Shown: positions 4,985 through 5,666 of the stretch, one piece after another
Layout of the letters: the number at the start of each line of letters is the position of its first letter
Numbering within the stretch: position 1 is the stretch's first letter
Source: Thermoplasmata archaeon
GTDB lineage: Archaea; Thermoplasmatota; Thermoplasmata; UBA10834
DNA length: 5,666 nt
Reading direction: 5' to 3'
NCBI GenBank assembly: GCA_025457845.1
Contig: JALOTO010000102.1
Span: 1-5,666 of the forward strand
Notes under the pieces: generated by a model
Told to the model about the DNA's origin: nothing
Databases searched by the model: none
Seen by the model: only the letters and a program-made list of their open reading frames with translations
Translations under genes and position numbers: made by a program

Positions 4985-5005
4985 CCGGGCCATTATGCGG
5001 CCCGG
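4985..5005 (+). repeat. Perfect inverted repeat between TATA box and start of the CARF-like gene
   Basis: CCGGGCC (4985-4991) and GGCCCGG (4999-5005) are exact reverse complements around attatgc. As RNA the stem extends by a G-U and a G-C pair (4983-5007). It overlaps the expected transcription start, which is where an archaeal repressor would bind; a leader hairpin is the other reading. Confidence 0.5.
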
Positions 5006-5011
5006 TCGGAG

Positions 5012-5488
5012 ATGGCTCTCAAGGTATACATGACCATGACGGGGATCAGCCGCTGGCCCGTCCTGAACGGGCTGTGGGCCGCCGCCTGCAAGGGGTACGT
5101 CCCCGACAGGGTCTACATCTTCGTCACCCAGGGCCGCGAGAGGGACGGGGACGTCCTCGCAGGGTGGATCGCCACGCTGCTGGACTCCTACGGCAAGAAG
5201 GTCCAGATCCTCAGGGAACGGATCGAGGAGGGGGAGTTCGCCTCCTCGGGAAGGAGGATCACCGCCGCGATGGAGAGGGAGAGGGCCGAGGGGAACGAGG
5301 TCGCCATCGACATCACCCCGGGGAGGAAGGCCATCGTCTCGTCTGCGCTCATCTCCGCCTGGCAGAAGCAGGTCGACCACGTCTTCTACCTCTACCTCGA
5401 GGACATGCACAACTCGAACAACCCGTACCCGATGATTCCCTACAGGCTCCAGCACTTCGTCGACCTCAAGGAGGAGGTGTGGAAGTGA
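5012..5488 (+). CDS. CARF-like (Rossmann, nucleotide-sensor-type) protein, 158 aa
   Basis: The layout is that of a small alpha/beta sensor domain. Strand 1 is LKVYMTMTG (3-11), followed by a helix. Strand 2 is RVYIFVTQG (33-41), then a helix (47-60) and strand KKVQIL (62-67). The key motif is IDITPGRKAIVSSAL (99-113), and strand VFYLYLED (124-131) comes next. D-x-T-x-G-x-K followed by a helix matches the conserved loop of CARF domains (Csm6, Csx1, Card1 type), which bind cyclic oligoadenylates. That match is from memory of the family, and another Rossmann-like fold is possible. No HTH, HEPN or nuclease motif is present, so it would need a partner. I start it at 5012 because strand 1 begins there and a TATA box lies at 4972. 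The frame is open to an ATG at 4916, but those 32 extra residues look non-coding and cover the promoter. It overlaps the next gene by 4 bases. Confidence 0.72.
   Translation: MALKVYMTMTGISRWPVLNGLWAAACKGYVPDRVYIFVTQGRERDGDVLAGWIATLLDSYGKKVQILRERIEEGEFASSGRRITAAMERERAEGNEVAIDITPGRKAIVSSALISAWQKQVDHVFYLYLEDMHNSNNPYPMIPYRLQHFVDLKEEVWK
5472..5478 (+). promoter_or_regulatory. Strong Shine-Dalgarno that fixes the start of the last gene
   Basis: AGGAGGT lies within the end of the CARF-like gene, 6 bases before the GTG at 5485. It is the best ribosome-binding site in the window, and supports a GTG start overlapping the upstream TGA (GTGA). Confidence 0.7.
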
Positions 5489-5666
5489 GCGACCTCGTGC
5501 TTTCCAGGCAGGAGCTGCAGGTGCTGCTCAACTGCATCTACGGCGGCGAGACCAGGTACCTCCACGTCGAGTACCCGTTCTACGAGCTCGAGCTCTTCAC
5601 GCTCGACATGAAGAAGCCCGAGATGACCAAGATAGCCCGGTACAAGGAGTTCGACCGGGAGAGGAC
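5485..5666 (+). CDS. Unknown protein, N-terminal 60 residues, cut by window end
   Basis: The frame is open from a GTG at 5485 to the last base and is preceded by a strong AGGAGGT. The start overlaps the stop of the CARF-like gene, so the two are translationally coupled and probably work together. The visible part begins SDLVLSRQELQVLLNCIYGG, likely a helix, then has an aromatic/acidic strand-rich stretch (RYLHVEYPFYELELFTLDM, about residues 25-43) and a charged helix (KKPEMTKIARYKEFDRER). GC-rich third positions and AGG Arg codons support coding. I recognise no family, and no catalytic motif is visible yet. By analogy with CARF systems the rest could hold an effector or HTH domain, but that is only a guess. 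Confidence 0.75.
   Translation, partial: MSDLVLSRQELQVLLNCIYGGETRYLHVEYPFYELELFTLDMKKPEMTKIARYKEFDRER

Noticed and set aside
4916..5011. Earlier ATG start for the CARF-like gene
   Set aside because: The 32 added residues (ASPSPRITLSADGSG and onward) do not look like part of the fold and cover the TATA box and inverted repeat. The start would also overlap the methyltransferase 5' end if that gene begins at 4922.
4685..5455. 256-codon minus-strand frame across the methyltransferase and CARF-like genes
   Set aside because: It is in a different frame from the methyltransferase and antisense to the CARF-like gene, with low-complexity Asp/Val/Gly/Pro/Arg content and no motif.

Overview
The window looks archaeal. 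It carries an archaeal-type nascent polypeptide-associated complex (NAC) gene, an archaeal-style tRNA-Asp with an encoded CCA end, and BRE/TATA promoters at archaeal spacing from the starts. It has no bacterial -35/-10 promoters. The DNA is GC-rich, Arg is mostly coded by AGG/AGA/CGG/CGC, and genes are tightly packed with 4-base ATGA and GTGA overlaps. A euryarchaeal lineage such as the Thermoplasmata is my guess; the sequence does not prove it.

Layout, left to right. (1) Positions 1-75 are the end of a plus-strand gene with a Cys-rich tail. It overlaps by 8 bases the 3' end of a minus-strand TPR protein gene (68-562) that has its own TATA box. (2) A minus-strand gene (719-1354) encodes a single-pass membrane-anchored protein of unknown function and ends at a GC hairpin. 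(3) It is divergent from nac (1467-1841), whose product has a NAC domain plus a C-terminal UBA domain. (4) After a short hairpin come two overlapping genes (1912-2838 and 2835-3863) for an ABC-2 type exporter, ATPase then permease. The permease's extracellular loop carries 12 consecutive pentapeptide-repeat-like units. (5) Next are a small zinc-ribbon protein (3925-4125) and a tRNA-Asp (GUC, 4248-4323) with a structured leader. (6) A minus-strand class I SAM methyltransferase (4335-4910) converges on the tRNA. (7) Divergent from it, a small protein with a CARF-like nucleotide-sensor motif (5012-5488) overlaps by 4 bases a gene cut by the window end (5485-5666).

How they work together: the ATPase and permease almost certainly form one exporter. 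The CARF-like protein and its partner are translationally coupled and probably act together; no cas gene or CRISPR array is visible here. The other genes look like housekeeping or single units, most with their own promoters.

The two points most worth following are the pentapeptide-repeat ectodomain in the ABC permease, and the CARF-like sensor with an unidentified coupled partner and a perfect inverted repeat at its promoter. A third, smaller oddity is C instead of the near-universal U at position 55 of the tRNA-Asp T-loop.
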